Part shown: piece by piece, positions 1 through 12,495 of the stretch | Numbering within the stretch: position 1 is the first letter of the stretch | How the letters are laid out: each line of letters begins with the position of its first letter | NCBI GenBank assembly: GCA_963576475.1 | Contig: OY754967.1 | Span: forward strand, 23,151,914-23,215,913 | DNA: 64,000 nucleotides | Source of the DNA: Molanna angustata | Lineage: Eukaryota; Arthropoda; Insecta; Trichoptera; Molannidae | Reading direction: 5' to 3' | The notes under the pieces: model-generated | What the model was told of the DNA's origin: nothing | What the model saw: the letters and a program-made list of their open reading frames with translations, nothing else | Databases searched by the model: none | Position numbers and translations under genes: made by a program

Positions 1-1092
1 AGGTAATAAGAACAAAAGCAAAACAATTATATTTTTCTGGGAATAAAATATTTCAATTGCCTTCCAAAAGAATAAAAACATTCATATTGTACTTATTATG
101 TATATATATAAAATCTTCAGATAGGAATAATTCATTGTTTTGCTACCAGCAGTGTAACATGAAATCCAAGGTTGGCTGATTAGAGAGACGTGAATTGCCG
201 CTGAATGAATCACGACGCTTGTAGTTCGCTCCTCATATTTTTTGTGTTTTTGATGTTTTAAGTGGTGCAAAAACTTATATTTTGTGTTAATTTTTGTTTA
301 AATGCTTATGTGAACATATCTTAGTTAAAATATTGTCCCCACGTAACCGGTGAGTTCGTTCCATTTTTATTTATTTTATTTTTTTTTTGTAAGTGTGTCA
401 AAACAATTGCTTAGTGGAGGTAGGTAAGCAAACAATTTGCCGGCGCTTCATGCGCTGTGCTAGCGAAATGTTACCTAGTAACGTTGTTGCCAAGTCAACA
501 GATAACAATGTAGTAGAATGTACGCCATCAAAACAAACTCGTAAGGCCCAATCCACACCGATAGATCATGATAATACATTATTGGATAGTTCAGTATCCA
601 AAAAATTCAAACCAAACATAAACCCCTCAGTACACCAAGAGAATTCTTTACTGTATAATGAATCCTCTCTTTCCCCATTTATTGTACATGTACAAAAGAA
701 AGTAGAGGGAGAAAGTCTTCAAATACAGGCTATCTAATTCGGTTCGTTTATCTACAAAAATAAAATTGATAATATAAAAAAAATCAAGCCGTTGGGTAAA
801 CGCACAATTGCAATCGAATTCAAAAATTATTTAGCAGCAAATACTTTTCTTAATAACAAAATTTTAGAACAAAACAACTACTTACCATTTATACCTTCCT
901 TTCACGTAACTCGTCTTGGAGTTGTAAAAGATATACCTACATCTCTTTCTGACGAGGAAATATTAAGTAATTTGGAAGTCCCTCCGGGATTCGGAAAAAT
1001 AATAAAAATTCGAAGGCTTAACTACAGAGACCGTAAAATTGAAATCCCGACATGGAAACCATCTCAAACTGTTGTGGTCACAATCGAAGGGC
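1..1092 (+). repeat. Left arm of a 1.09-kb inverted repeat
   Basis: Positions 1-1092 are the reverse complement of 3562-4653 (paired positions sum to 4654). The only difference I found is 706 (A) against 3948 (G, read as C on the opposite strand). The arm holds the 5' region and the first part of ORF1 of a Jockey-like retrotransposon. It runs to the window edge, so it may extend further left. The near-identity means either a very recent inverted duplication or a fold-back assembly artefact. Confidence 0.95.
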
Positions 1093-1811
1093 AAAAACTC
1101 CCATCACACCTTTACCTCTTTTACAATCGTCTACCAGTAGAAACTTACATATTCCCTACTATTCAATGTCATCAATGTTTAAGATACGGACACACTAAAA
1201 CTAACTGCAAATCTGCAGCACCTAGGTGTTTTAAATGCACTTTACATCATCTTGGAAACACATGTAATGTAACTCAAGAAAATACTATTTGTGTTCATTG
1301 CTCGGGAAATCACCAGGCTATCGATATAAATTGCCCAGAATTGACAAGACAGAGGAACATTAAGAAAGTAATGGCTGACCAAAGTATATCGTATATCGAA
1401 GCAGCTGGAATGTTTCCCTCCGTGAAAATATCATACTCAGAAAAAACGAAAGCTGTCAACAATTCAAACAAAATTGAAACACAAAATAATTTCACGCCTA
1501 AATGGAGGGTAATCACCCCTTCAAACAAAAATAATCTTAAAAAACATAGTAATACCCCCCCTTACTTGGATAAAAAACAAATCAACTCATTATTAATTGC
1601 ACCAAATGGAAACCATCCAGTACCTAAAAATGGATGTGCTCTCCCGTTAACAAATGAAACTACCCCAGATACAATAATACCTGAAGACATTAATTATAGT
1701 CGTAAAGAAATAATTCTAAATTGCATATACAATATGATCCATGAACTCCTTACCACAGGACACTATATCTCAGTACCGTCCAACGATGCACTTATTAATA
1801 ACACCTTATAA
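450..1811 (+). pseudogene. Jockey-like retrotransposon ORF1 (Gag), one in-frame stop
   Basis: This is the nucleic-acid-binding Gag-like protein of a non-LTR retrotransposon. The first ATG in the open frame is at 450. The frame is broken once by TAA at 735-737 and then continues in phase to 1811. Three CCHC zinc knuckles lie between 1167 and 1334: C-x2-C-x4-H-x4-C, C-x2-C-x3-H-x4-C and C-x2-C-x3-H-x6-C, the arrangement usual for Jockey-clade ORF1. The stop lies inside the inverted-repeat arm and is present in both copies, so it predates the duplication. ORF2 starts 127 bp downstream. Readthrough cannot be excluded, but a decayed frame is simpler. Confidence 0.85.
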
Positions 1812-1938
1812 AATACTGTCAATATACTCAATAACAACCTAAATAAAGAAGATATCGATTAAAACTCTATCACAGAAACAAATTAGACCTTAAACTTGTA
1901 ACTCGCACAATAATTCCCTGTATAATCTTTCATACAAA

Positions 1939-2585
1939 ATGGCCTTAAATATTGCCCAGTGGAACTGCAGAAGTGCAATACATAATAAAGACTCTATTTT
2001 AAAATTGCTATCCGAGAACCAGGTTCAAATAGCGGCACTATCTGAAACCTGGCTCCGCGATGAAAAAACATTCAAAATTCCCGGCTACCAATGCCTAAAA
2101 GATAATAGACATGATGGCAAAGGTGGAGCTGCGTTATTAATAAAAGACACATTTTTCTTTAACCAGATAAATTTAAAACCAATAAATTGTCCATCACAAG
2201 TTGTTGCTGCGGAAATAGACGGTACAACTTTTGTCTCAATTTATATTTCTCCTAATTTCCAACCCACCAAAAATATTTTAAGAACCATAATTTCTCGAAT
2301 AAAACATCCCTTTATAATTATGGGAGATTTTAATGCTCACCATAACATGTGGGGTTCATCATCATGCACAAAATTAGGTAGAATTATAGTTGATCTGCTA
2401 AATGAGTTGAATCTTTGCATTATTAACGACGGATCACCGACACGTATCCCTGTGCCAAATCAACGAATCAGCGCAGTAGATTTAACAATATGTAGTCCCG
2501 ATATTGCTCCATACTTGAATTGGAAAATACTTTCTGACCCATTCAATAGTGATCATCTTCCAATAATTTTGCATTATTCACATTA
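1939..2585 (+). pseudogene. Jockey-like ORF2, endonuclease domain only, cut by mitochondrial insert
   Basis: The N-terminal apurinic-like (EEP family) endonuclease of a non-LTR ORF2, which nicks target DNA to prime reverse transcription. Visible motifs in order: QWNCRS near the start, LSETWL, GGAALLI, MGDFNAHH (Asp/Asn/His active-site block), SAVDLTI and SDHLPI. The start ATG at 1939 directly precedes the QWN motif, as expected. About 215 residues in, homology ends and the sequence becomes mitochondrial cox2 on the opposite strand. The reverse transcriptase is therefore missing. The frame runs by chance to a stop at 2610; the junction lies within roughly 2572-2598. Confidence 0.88.
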
Positions 2586-3009
2586 CTGTTTTATTATTAT
2601 CAACTTCTAGTAATCGGAAATTATTGAAGTTAGATTGATTTAATATGTATGAATCAAAATTAATTTTTTTAAAATCTGAGTATTCATAAGATCAGTATCA
2701 CTGATGTCCTATAATTTTTATAGTGATTGAGGGTTTATTGATTTCATCTAATAGGTATAAAAGCTTTAAGGATGGGAGAGCGATAAAAATTAAAACAATT
2801 GAGGGAATGATTGTTCAAATTAACTCTAATGATTGATTTTCTAAGAGTGAGCGATTTATGAATTTATTATTTAATAGGGTTAGTATAATGTATCTTACAA
2901 ATATAGTAATTAAAATAAGAATTATTAAGGTATGATCGTGGAAGAAAATTAATTGTTCTATTAAAGGAGTTACTCTATTTTGAAAATTTAATGTAAATCA
3001 GGTTTGAAT
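2585..3009 (-). pseudogene. COX2: cox2 5' fragment in the mitochondrial insert
   Basis: The first ~140 codons of cytochrome c oxidase subunit II, starting at ATT (3009-3007) right after the tRNA. The amino-terminal block with EQLIFFHDH, the two membrane segments, the GHQWYWSYEY motif and FRLLEVDNN are all recognisable. Homology stops just after EVDNN, where retrotransposon sequence begins. The copper-site C-terminal half is absent. In the nucleus TGA and AGA codons would be misread, so this is not expressible. Confidence 0.9.
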
Positions 3010-3072
3010 TTCTAAAAAAAGATTAAAAATCTTTTTACTTGGGGTTTAAATCCAATGCATAAATCTGCCATT

Positions 3073-3077
<5 letters not shown>
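3010..3077 (-). tRNA. trnL2: Mitochondrial tRNA-Leu(UUR) copy in the insert
   Basis: The minus strand begins TCTAAAATGGCAG and ends TTTTTAGAA, giving a seven-pair acceptor stem. The middle contains TTGGATTTAAACCCC, the anticodon arm with TAA. Its place between cox1 and cox2 is the ancestral insect position. It overlaps the cox1 stop by a few bases. As a nuclear copy it is presumably not functional. Confidence 0.88.
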
Positions 3078-4653
<1,576 letters not shown>

Positions 4654-5083
4654 TTGGAGATTTTAAAGTCGTTTCGAAATCTAAGTGGTATTATATTCAA
4701 ATTTCTGAAAAATATTTTCTTTGAAAATTTATTTAATAAAATAAAGAATCAAATAATTAATATTAGATTACAAAACCAATAGAGTTCATAGATGATATTT
4801 GACCATCGTGTATATACATATATATAAATATATTTATTTAAATTATTAATTATGATTATAAGCTAAAAATATATATTTAGTAATAATACTTCGTCGATAT
4901 AACGTTTAAATTCAAATAAAAAAAAAACATTAAAAGAAAATAGAGACTATGGAATTGCCTAAGAGATTATGTAACGTCGTCTTAACCTATACAACCTATA
5001 TGTTGTAGAAAAAAACTAAATTTACTATCGAATACTTTTTACTATAATAATTTAGAGCTTTTTATCAAATAATTTTATTGAAC
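4654..5083. other. AT-rich stretch, nothing recognised
   Basis: Short frames only, with runs of TATA and poly-A. It may be the continuation of the palindrome arm or flanking DNA. Confidence 0.5.
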
Positions 5084-5373
5084 TGGGGGGCAAGTCTGGT
5101 CAACCGGTGGAATCAAAACCATCCATGTGTATCCATATCATGGATATAATTATCTTATGGAGTTCTATAATATCTTAAGATGACCAAACTTGCCCCCCTT
5201 GGACTCTCTGGGTTACACCTGCCGCATACAAGTAGTTATTTGAATTATTATATCTATACTATGGATAAACATGGACATAATTATCAAATTATTATAGAAG
5301 TCCTTAAGATAATTACATCCATGATATGGGTAAACATGGATGGTTTTAATTCCGCAATCTTACTTGCCCCCCA
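5084..5373. mobile_element. MITE with TGGGGGGCAAGT inverted ends (longer copy)
   Basis: Begins TGGGGGGCAAGTCTGGT and ends ACTTGCCCCCCA. Internal blocks such as ATCCATATCATGGATATAAT recur in inverted order. An extra inner end (TTGCCCCCC near 5190-5200) suggests two copies fused or nested. The same family occurs as a clean 186-bp copy at 18865-19050. No coding capacity. Confidence 0.75.
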
Positions 5374-5461
5374 GACTCCCCCCCCCCACGCTCAGGATTT
5401 TTTTAGGCTTCACCTGAGGCGTAACACGAAATGAAAAAAATCATACCTACCTCTTTTAAAT

Positions 5462-5622
5462 AATGAATATTTTTTTGTAACAAGTACATATACATTCTCA
5501 TACATTCCCTAAATTAAGCATAGGTATGCTTGCTTAGATGAACGAAATCGGTCGTGGCAGGATTCGAACTCGCTACCACTGGATTACTAACCCAGCGCGC
5601 TAAATGCTCTGCCACCACCCAT
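5462..5622 (-). mobile_element. tRNA-derived SINE, family 1
   Basis: The minus strand starts with a tRNA-like head: an A-box-like stretch with GGCAGAGCATTTAGCGCGC, an anticodon-arm-like CTGGGTTAGTAATCCAG and the B box GAGTTCGAATCC. A tRNA-unrelated tail follows, containing TGCTTAATTTAGGGAATG. Related copies are at 32275-32450 (+), 32705-32876 (-) and 50548-50702 (-). Confidence 0.8.
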
Positions 5623-6894
5623 CTCCCATCCTTTGTTTCTTCGTTAATGGTTGTTTTTAGTTAGAATGTACTCTGTTGTTTTCAATTGGTGTATTTTGTT
5701 ATTGAATATCATAAAACGAAAATTTCAGACAAAATTTAAAATTAAATCCCATCCAAAAGTGAAACTTAATAACAAAATTAATTACAAACATTGCGGAATG
5801 TCACCGTCTGTGGTTTATATTTCCTTTATGGTAATATTAATTTATAGTGGGGTGTATTTTGCGTTTCAACTTGACATTTGGATATCTGGTTTCGGGATAT
5901 CCGCGTTCCTTAAATTTGACACCGTCAGGCAGATGCTACGTCGCACCGCGCAGATTGGCGAAGAAAGTATTAGCAACAGAACAAGGCAATATTTCTTGTG
6001 ATGTAGAAATTAGTAGAAGACTAATCCGTTTTATTGCAGAGCTGTAAATTTATACGAAGCCATCATGTTGGGGATCTGTTAATTGTGCGCCTACCAACAT
6101 TAATAATGTTATAGAACGGTTTACGCCACGTTGAGTCATTGTGACAACTCGGATGATCAGGATCAGGCCTCAAGAGGTTTTATTTTGTGCCAAATCTTTT
6201 TCTTCGTCTTTGCGTGACACTCCTACCGAAGGTCAGCGACCATCCTTCCGAGCTGCCCTAGCAATTCAGCCATGATATCCTCATACCTCTTTTTCCCATA
6301 TTTTCATTTTTTTCAATAAGACGACCAATCAAACATATTAAGTATAATGTTTATTCTTTTTATAAAAGAAACAGTTTTATTCTTCACAATAAATATATTT
6401 ATAAAACAATCTTTTTATTATCAAGGTTAACAGTTTACAATATTTTTTTTTTATTTCATTTATTTAAAGACATTTCATCCAATATTGAATGTTACATGTC
6501 TCAAGAGTGAAAATAACAATAAAAGATAACAAAACAAGAGGAGAAAATACAATTGATACATAAAGTACCTACATAAGAAAAACAATGTGCAAATTAATAC
6601 AAACTGATCAAAATACAATTAAATAGAACACAAATGCAAATGATTGAAACATAGAATTCCTCCCCCACACGAAAAACTCTATATTTCAATTACTTGTTAT
6701 AAATTAATCAAAAAGTAAAAAATGTTCCATGACAGAAGCTTACATAATTTTCTTAAAACAAAAGACAATACCCATATTCAAAATCATATTAATCTAAAAT
6801 TGGAACACACAATATTCATATGTATGTACATAGATACCACTTTAATTAAATTATGTTTTAGGTACCTACCACTAAATTCATACATTACATTAAT
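5623..6894. other. No recognised gene; unassigned frame near 5670-6001
   Basis: A plus-strand frame from an ATG near 5669 to 6001 encodes ~110 residues with one hydrophobic stretch (around SVVYISFMVILIYSGVYF). A second frame overlaps it. I recognise neither, and no splice signals define an exon, so I do not call a gene. From about 6420 the sequence is A/T-rich and looks like a retrotransposon 3' untranslated region. Confidence 0.4.
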
Positions 6895-7345
6895 GATGAA
6901 CGGGACACTAGGGTGCGATGAACACTTGGGTGCGACGGACACTTGGGTGCGACGGACACTTGGGTGCAGGAGACTTGGCTGCGGCGGACTCTTGGGTGCG
7001 GGAGACTTGAATGCGACGGGCACTTGGGTGCGGGAGACTTGAGTGCGATGACACATGGGTGCGACGGACACTTGGGTGCGGGAGACTTGAATGCGACGGA
7101 CACATAGGTGTGGGAGACTTGAGTGCGACGGACACATAGGTGTGGGAGACTTGAGTGCGACGGAAACTTGGCTGCGGGAGACTTCGGTGCGACGGACACT
7201 TGGGTGCGACGGACACTTGTATGCGGGAGACTTGTGTGCGGCGGACACTTGGTACGGCAGACTTGGGTGCGGCGGGCACTTAGGTGCGGGACACTTAGGT
7301 ACGAGCCCATCTGGTTGCGAGTCCACTTGGTCCACTGGCGACGGA
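6895..7345. repeat. GC-rich minisatellite, 15-17-bp units
   Basis: About 450 bp of degenerate tandem units based on acttgggtgcgacggac. Spacings of 17, 17 and 15 bp are measurable at 6924, 6941, 6958 and 6973. It is strongly GC-rich against an AT-rich background. Because the units lack stops, several overlapping frames stay open on both strands; the longest is a minus-strand frame of 208 residues (7410-6784) made of repeated Arg/Ser/Pro peptides such as VRRTQVS. I treat these as by-products of the repeat. Confidence 0.85.
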
Positions 7346-8523
7346 CACTCCGTTTCATCCATCCATCTCCAGGTGATGGATGTTATTTTATGTAGACCAA
7401 CTACATCCAAACAGTATTAATTTATTTGTATTATTTATTTACATGTATTGTTTTAATGTTTACATTTACATAATATGATATCCACCTCACTAGGCATATT
7501 CATATAGGTACAACTTATACATTTTACCTTTTATTTGTGCTGGGTATTCCGTTATGAAACATACCAGAAATTGTTCAGTGTCTGACTTAAGCTATATTTA
7601 TGTGTGTCATGAAATAGCTGCTTCTAAAATTCAGTCTGTGTTGAAAGCTAAATTTCATAATTTGGAATAAGATAAAATGAATGACTCAAATTTTCTTAAG
7701 AAGATAATAATACAGGAAAAGTCATAAATTAAGTGAAGAACAAAGAAGCAGACTCATTGTTTTTAAGTCCATATATTTGAAGAAAATTTTAAGATTTCTA
7801 TTTCCTTATTCATTCATATATTTGGATTAAGTAATAATGATTCTACATCATTATCATAACAGAAATATCCCACAGTAAATATTTGTCAAATTTATTTTGC
7901 CAAGTCAAATTCCGTAATAATTGTACGTGAGTAACATGCAAATACTAGAATAATCGAACTCAAAGCATCGATACATAAAGAAGTTATCAGAGTCTGTTTA
8001 TTTTGTTTAAAAACCGGTCTCTTCTTCCATAAATATCATCTTTCTCTGTCCAGTTTACATCTCTTGGATTGATTGCCCCAAAAGAAGACGTCAGCGTCAA
8101 CAGGTAAACTATTTAATAACACAAATATTCGTACCTACTAGAGTGTTGTACACAGATTCAGTACGAGCGGTAGGTACATTGAACAAATTTCACGTAGTTC
8201 AGTGGAGCGCACAGGCCTACGTTATCAAGTAATATCGGGAAGTCTTTAAGAATATTATCACCAACGAATATTATCTGAAGTAACGAATTATTTCGATTTT
8301 TTTGAGATTTTGGAAGGCACAGGGGGGCTACTCATGACACGTTTTTAATACGTTCTATGCTTGCCCTTATCTTAAAAATATATAAATCAATACTCGATTA
8401 TAATCTAATCCTAATCATTCTCTCCATTTAATCACAAAAATTTGTTAATATCATAAGTATGAAATTGTCGTATAAATCAATATTGTTTTTCAATTAATTT
8501 TTTTTTATTAATAATGCATATAA
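7346..8523. other. No recognised gene
   Basis: AT-rich with short frames only. It contains lone GGTAC/GTACC motifs and poly-A/T runs but no supported exon, RNA or transposon end. Confidence 0.5.
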
Positions 8524-9147
8524 AAAAAGTACATTTTTTTTACCAGCGCTTGCCTCACTAGGATTCCATCCCGTGATGAAGAGGGCACTTTACAAAAAAA
8601 AATAATAGTAAAACTTAAAAAAATAGAATTAAAAAAAAAAAAAACAATAAACATAAAACCATATTATGAATATGATCCGATTTCATTTTTAGAAAATAAT
8701 AATATTTCGCTTTATTACGATAAAACAATATTATCTGACCGGTCAATTCAACATAACAGACCCGATTTAATAATACATGATAAAATTAAAAAAATAACAT
8801 ATATTTGCGACGTGGCTATTCCAAATTCTAGTAATATTATAAAAACTTTTGATGAAAAAATTAGAAAATACACCGCTTTAGGTAATGAGATTAAAAGACT
8901 TTGGCATTCTCGTAAAATAATAATATTACCGTTCATTATTTCAGCCACTGGCATTATTCCAAAATCGTTAATCCGTAATTTAGAAATTATAGATTTATCG
9001 AAAAATTTAATCATAAAAATGCAAAAAACGGTAATTATGAATACATGTAGAATCGTTAAAGATTTTTTAAATGTTAATATTCGGGAATCAGTAGGGTTGT
9101 TAGGTAGTATAGAGACCTCCTCAGAGCCTAATCCTTTGATATGTTAA
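8524..9147 (+). pseudogene. C-terminal fragment of a non-LTR element with restriction-like endonuclease
   Basis: The open frame from 8524 (after a stop at 8521) to TAA at 9145-9147 matches the C-terminal part of retrotransposons with a PD-(D/E)xK endonuclease rather than an APE-type one. The nuclease core reads NRPDLIIHDKIKKITYICDVAIP, split here by me as the RPD and DVA motifs. It is followed by an alpha-helical block with EKIRKYTALGNEIKRLW and a conserved tail (MNTCRIVKDFL). The upstream reverse transcriptase is absent, so the copy is 5' truncated. An A-rich 3' region follows to about 9375. Confidence 0.72.
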
Positions 9148-9730
9148 GTATCTGGATGGGTGAACCATTCCCAATTGAAAGCTTGATGATGCGTTTGTTG
9201 CATTTTATTTTGCTCTTTTAAATAATTTACAATTTACGCATTGATCTGCTAATTCTTTTGAGGAAGTGTATAATGGTAATAATAATAATTGAGTGTTATT
9301 ATTTGTAGTGCTTAATTGTTATTAATATCATTAGTAAATCGGCCAGCGCCGTAAAAAAAAAAAAAAAATATAAAAATAAAAAAAATATATAAACAAAAAG
9401 TTACCTAACAATAAACAATAATAAAAAGATAATACAAAAATAATAATGCAATATAACTTATTCATCACTGACTGCATTATACAACAATAATATAAGAACA
9501 ATACTATAATAATAATAAAAAAATATAATAATACAATAACAATACACTTAATATAAAATTCACAACAATAATAACAATAAAAGAGATAATTTCAAACAAA
9601 CCCACACAACAACCATGGTCCACAGTATACAGCTTATGTACATGAAAACATTATATAATGATGTGAGATAGAGAGCTGTCAATATCAATTTTGTTACTGA
9701 GCATCCACATTGTTATTTTTTTTTTGAATA
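9148..9730. other. A/T-rich 3' untranslated sequences of flanking LINE remnants
   Basis: ATA/AAT-rich sequence with a poly-A run near 9352-9368. It sits between the end of the plus-strand fragment (9147) and the stop of the minus-strand LINE (about 9733). No gene. Confidence 0.5.
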
Positions 9731-9732
9731 AT

Positions 9733-11008
9733 TTATATGTTCTTAATATCTAAAGGTAATCTGTTAAACATTAGTGGTGCAAGAAAACCAAATTGATGCT
9801 GTGATAGGGTTGTATTGACTAATGGTATCTGGAAATTGGGAATCACTGAGGTTCGTGACATGTAGACTTGTTGAGATATTAGTACATTTGTGTATTTGAA
9901 TGTACAATATGAAACTGCATGTTTAGCAAACAGTTGACGGATTTTGAGTACATTATACTCCTCGAAGAGACGGTCGGATGGAAATCTAATCGGATAATGG
10001 TTAATTATTTTTATTATAAACTTTTGGGCAATTTGTACCTTTTCAATAAAAGCTTTAGCAATTCCACCCCAGACTAAAATTCCATAAGACAATATTGATT
10101 GGCATAGTGCGTAATATATAGATTTTATGATGTTTTTATTTAAGATGTTTCGGATCGACCTGAAGATCGACCTAATTTTCGTATCCGTGTAACAAGAATA
10201 TTTATATGGTGATCCCATCTGAGATGTTGATCAAGGAACAGCCCAAGATATTTTATTTCCTTGACTCGCTCTATTGTTGCACAGGTGCATGCATTGCAAT
10301 TCGAATCACTATGTAAATAAACACTTTTGTCAGAGGGTGGTTGACCTCTTGAGTTTAAACTAAAGGAGATGTACTTAGTCTTGTTGGCATTTAGAGTAAG
10401 AAGGTTAATATCAAGCCACTTTTTAATTTTTTGTAATCCTACAGAAGCTAGTTCGAAAGTTTTGTCCCATGTTTTGCTTGTGAAAATAAGAGTTGTGTCA
10501 TCTGCGAATGAAACTACTCTCCCATGGGTTAGATGTGTATTACAAAGCTCATTGATGTAAATGAGAAACAAAACTGGACCTAAAACGCTACCTTGAGGAA
10601 CTCCATATGATATTTTTTATGGTTCAGTAAAGACACAACTTTCTATCGACACTTCTATGGTTCTTTCAGACAAGTACGAAGTAAACCAAGACAAAGTATT
10701 TCCGCGTATTCCAATTTGAGAAAGTCTAATCAATGGTATGCTATGTGATACAGTATCAAATGCTTTTGCCAAATCTATAAAAACGGCTAAGCATTTGTTT
10801 CCTGAGTCGAGAGTATCCGTTATATATTGTGTTAAATTGAGTATTGCTGCGTCCGTACCAAGATCTTTACGAAACCCAAACTGGTTGGGAGATAGAATAT
10901 TATGTGCATCTAAAAATGTTATTAGACGACGTTTCACTATTTTCTCAACAACTTTGGAAAAGGTACTAAGAAGTGAAATTGGCCTGTAATTTTTATGTCG
11001 TCCGTAGA
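9733..11008 (-). mobile_element. Degenerate, 5'-truncated LINE reverse transcriptase (Jockey/CR1-like)
   Basis: Minus-strand pieces give an RT in order. The NYRPISLLS block is near 11000-10970, QFGFRKDLGTDAA is near 10880 and FIDLAKAFDTV is near 10760. YGVPQGSVLGP is near 10600, the catalytic FADD (from 10500) follows, and then a long thumb/C-terminal region ends near 9733. One stop lies at about 10617 and a frameshift at about 10140-10220. Homology ceases upstream of 11008, so the endonuclease and ORF1 are lost. It is not functional. Confidence 0.88.
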
Positions 11009-12090
11009 TCCTCCCTCAAACCCTCAATTTAACCTCAAAGATTGCTAAAGTCTGAAGCTGATCTTAATCTTACTTGAATCAACTTCATGAGTAGCCCTAC
11101 TGGTCTGAAGGAGATCAGGGTGATATGTACATGTACGTTGGATACACTGCATGTGTAGGTTGTACAATAATTTTCTGAATTTGTTCCAACATTTCGGAGT
11201 ACTTCCTCTGGTAAGGTGCCCAAACAAACCAATTTGGTACGCACCATATAGTTGAATATACTCTAACGCTTCCAGATTCTAAAAGTATTTTCCCAGGCGA
11301 AATATCAAATCCAGCAACTGCTTTCTTTCATTATATCCTGTTCATTCTTCTATCTTGACACATACATCGCCTAACCCCCATGGATACACTGTCTCATACA
11401 TTGCTCATCTTGCTAGTAATGCAATTTTACTTAAAAATTTTCAACAGGTATCACGTAGAAAATAAATACTATGAGTTTCGTGACAATGTTTTTGTGTGTA
11501 CGGTGTATTGTGAAAACTTTTGTCCTCTGGGAATCTTATATTTCTTTACGAATCTAATAGAAATGTACATCATAAAAATGCATTCAGAGATTGTCAACCT
11601 TTCAAGAAGAAAAAATAAACGCTTACTATGGTGTGGAGAGTTTAGTGTTGGCCACAACCCACTCGTTTTTTTTTTTTTAGTTTTGCGCTTCATACGAATT
11701 GACACCTTGGCATTAACACCATCAATTGATATCTACAAACCGCCCCGTGCTCTGCTACCTTGATTCCCTCTGTTGGGAGATTTACGCAATTGTCAGGCGG
11801 CATATTATCACACTAGTAGTAATAGTAAATTTTTCATGACAAATTTGAGTGGAGCATACTTAACGAAACTAATAAATATGAAAAGCACTTGACTTAAAAG
11901 CTTCATAGTACAGTATCAATTAATATGTGATAAAATTATAAATTTATATATTTTATTATCTATCGATTCGAATTTTTCAGAATTTTGATCCATCCAGTTA
12001 TTTCTATTTGAATTGCTTTACACGTCAGTTACAATAGTATGAAGACTATAATAAATCGTATCTTCCATTTACAGACACATAGGTTTATTT
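11009..12090. other. No recognised gene; short shared repeat near 11625-11680
   Basis: No supported exon. The minus strand of about 11625-11670 contains cgagtgggttgtggccaac followed by a CTAAACTC block, which recurs at 53429-53465. It is an unclassified dispersed fragment. Confidence 0.45.
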
Positions 12091-12151
12091 ATTAATTAAT
12101 TCATTCATTTATTTATGAATTAATTAATTATATTTTTATTAATTAATTAAT

Positions 12152-12222
<71 letters not shown>

Positions 12223-12287
12223 CTAATTAATTTATTTATTAATTTATTTATTAATTTATTAATTAATTTATTTATTTATTTTATAAT

Positions 12288-12318
<31 letters not shown>

Positions 12319-12397
12319 TTAATTTATTTATTTATTTATTTACTTATTTACTTATTTATTTATTTATTTTAATATTTATTTATTTATTTATATATAT

Positions 12398-12428
<31 letters not shown>

Positions 12429-12495
12429 TTATTTATTTATTTATTTATTTATTTAGGTATTTATTTATTTATTTATTTATTTCTTTATTTATTTT
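12090..12495. repeat. (TTTA)n microsatellite block
   Basis: About 400 bp of TTTA/TTAA tetranucleotide repeats, with occasional TTAC and TTAGG interruptions. Uninterrupted runs exceed 60 bp near 12150-12220. Confidence 0.97.

Noticed and set aside
82..270. 62-codon minus-strand frame, mirrored at 4384-4572
   Set aside because: It is present twice only because it lies in the inverted-repeat arms; antisense to the retrotransposon 5' region, with no recognisable product.
5847..6047. Overlapping frames with a hydrophobic stretch near 5651-6047
   Set aside because: No homology recognised, no splice context and two competing frames; not enough to call a gene.
6885..7420. Several repetitive frames on both strands
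   Set aside because: They follow from a stop-free minisatellite unit whose length varies (15-17 bp), so the frames shift between units; not called as genes.
12090..12495. Telomere-like repeat (a TTAGG occurs once near 12453)
   Set aside because: The array is TTTA; single TTAGG is a chance variant, so no telomeric or TRAS/SART context.
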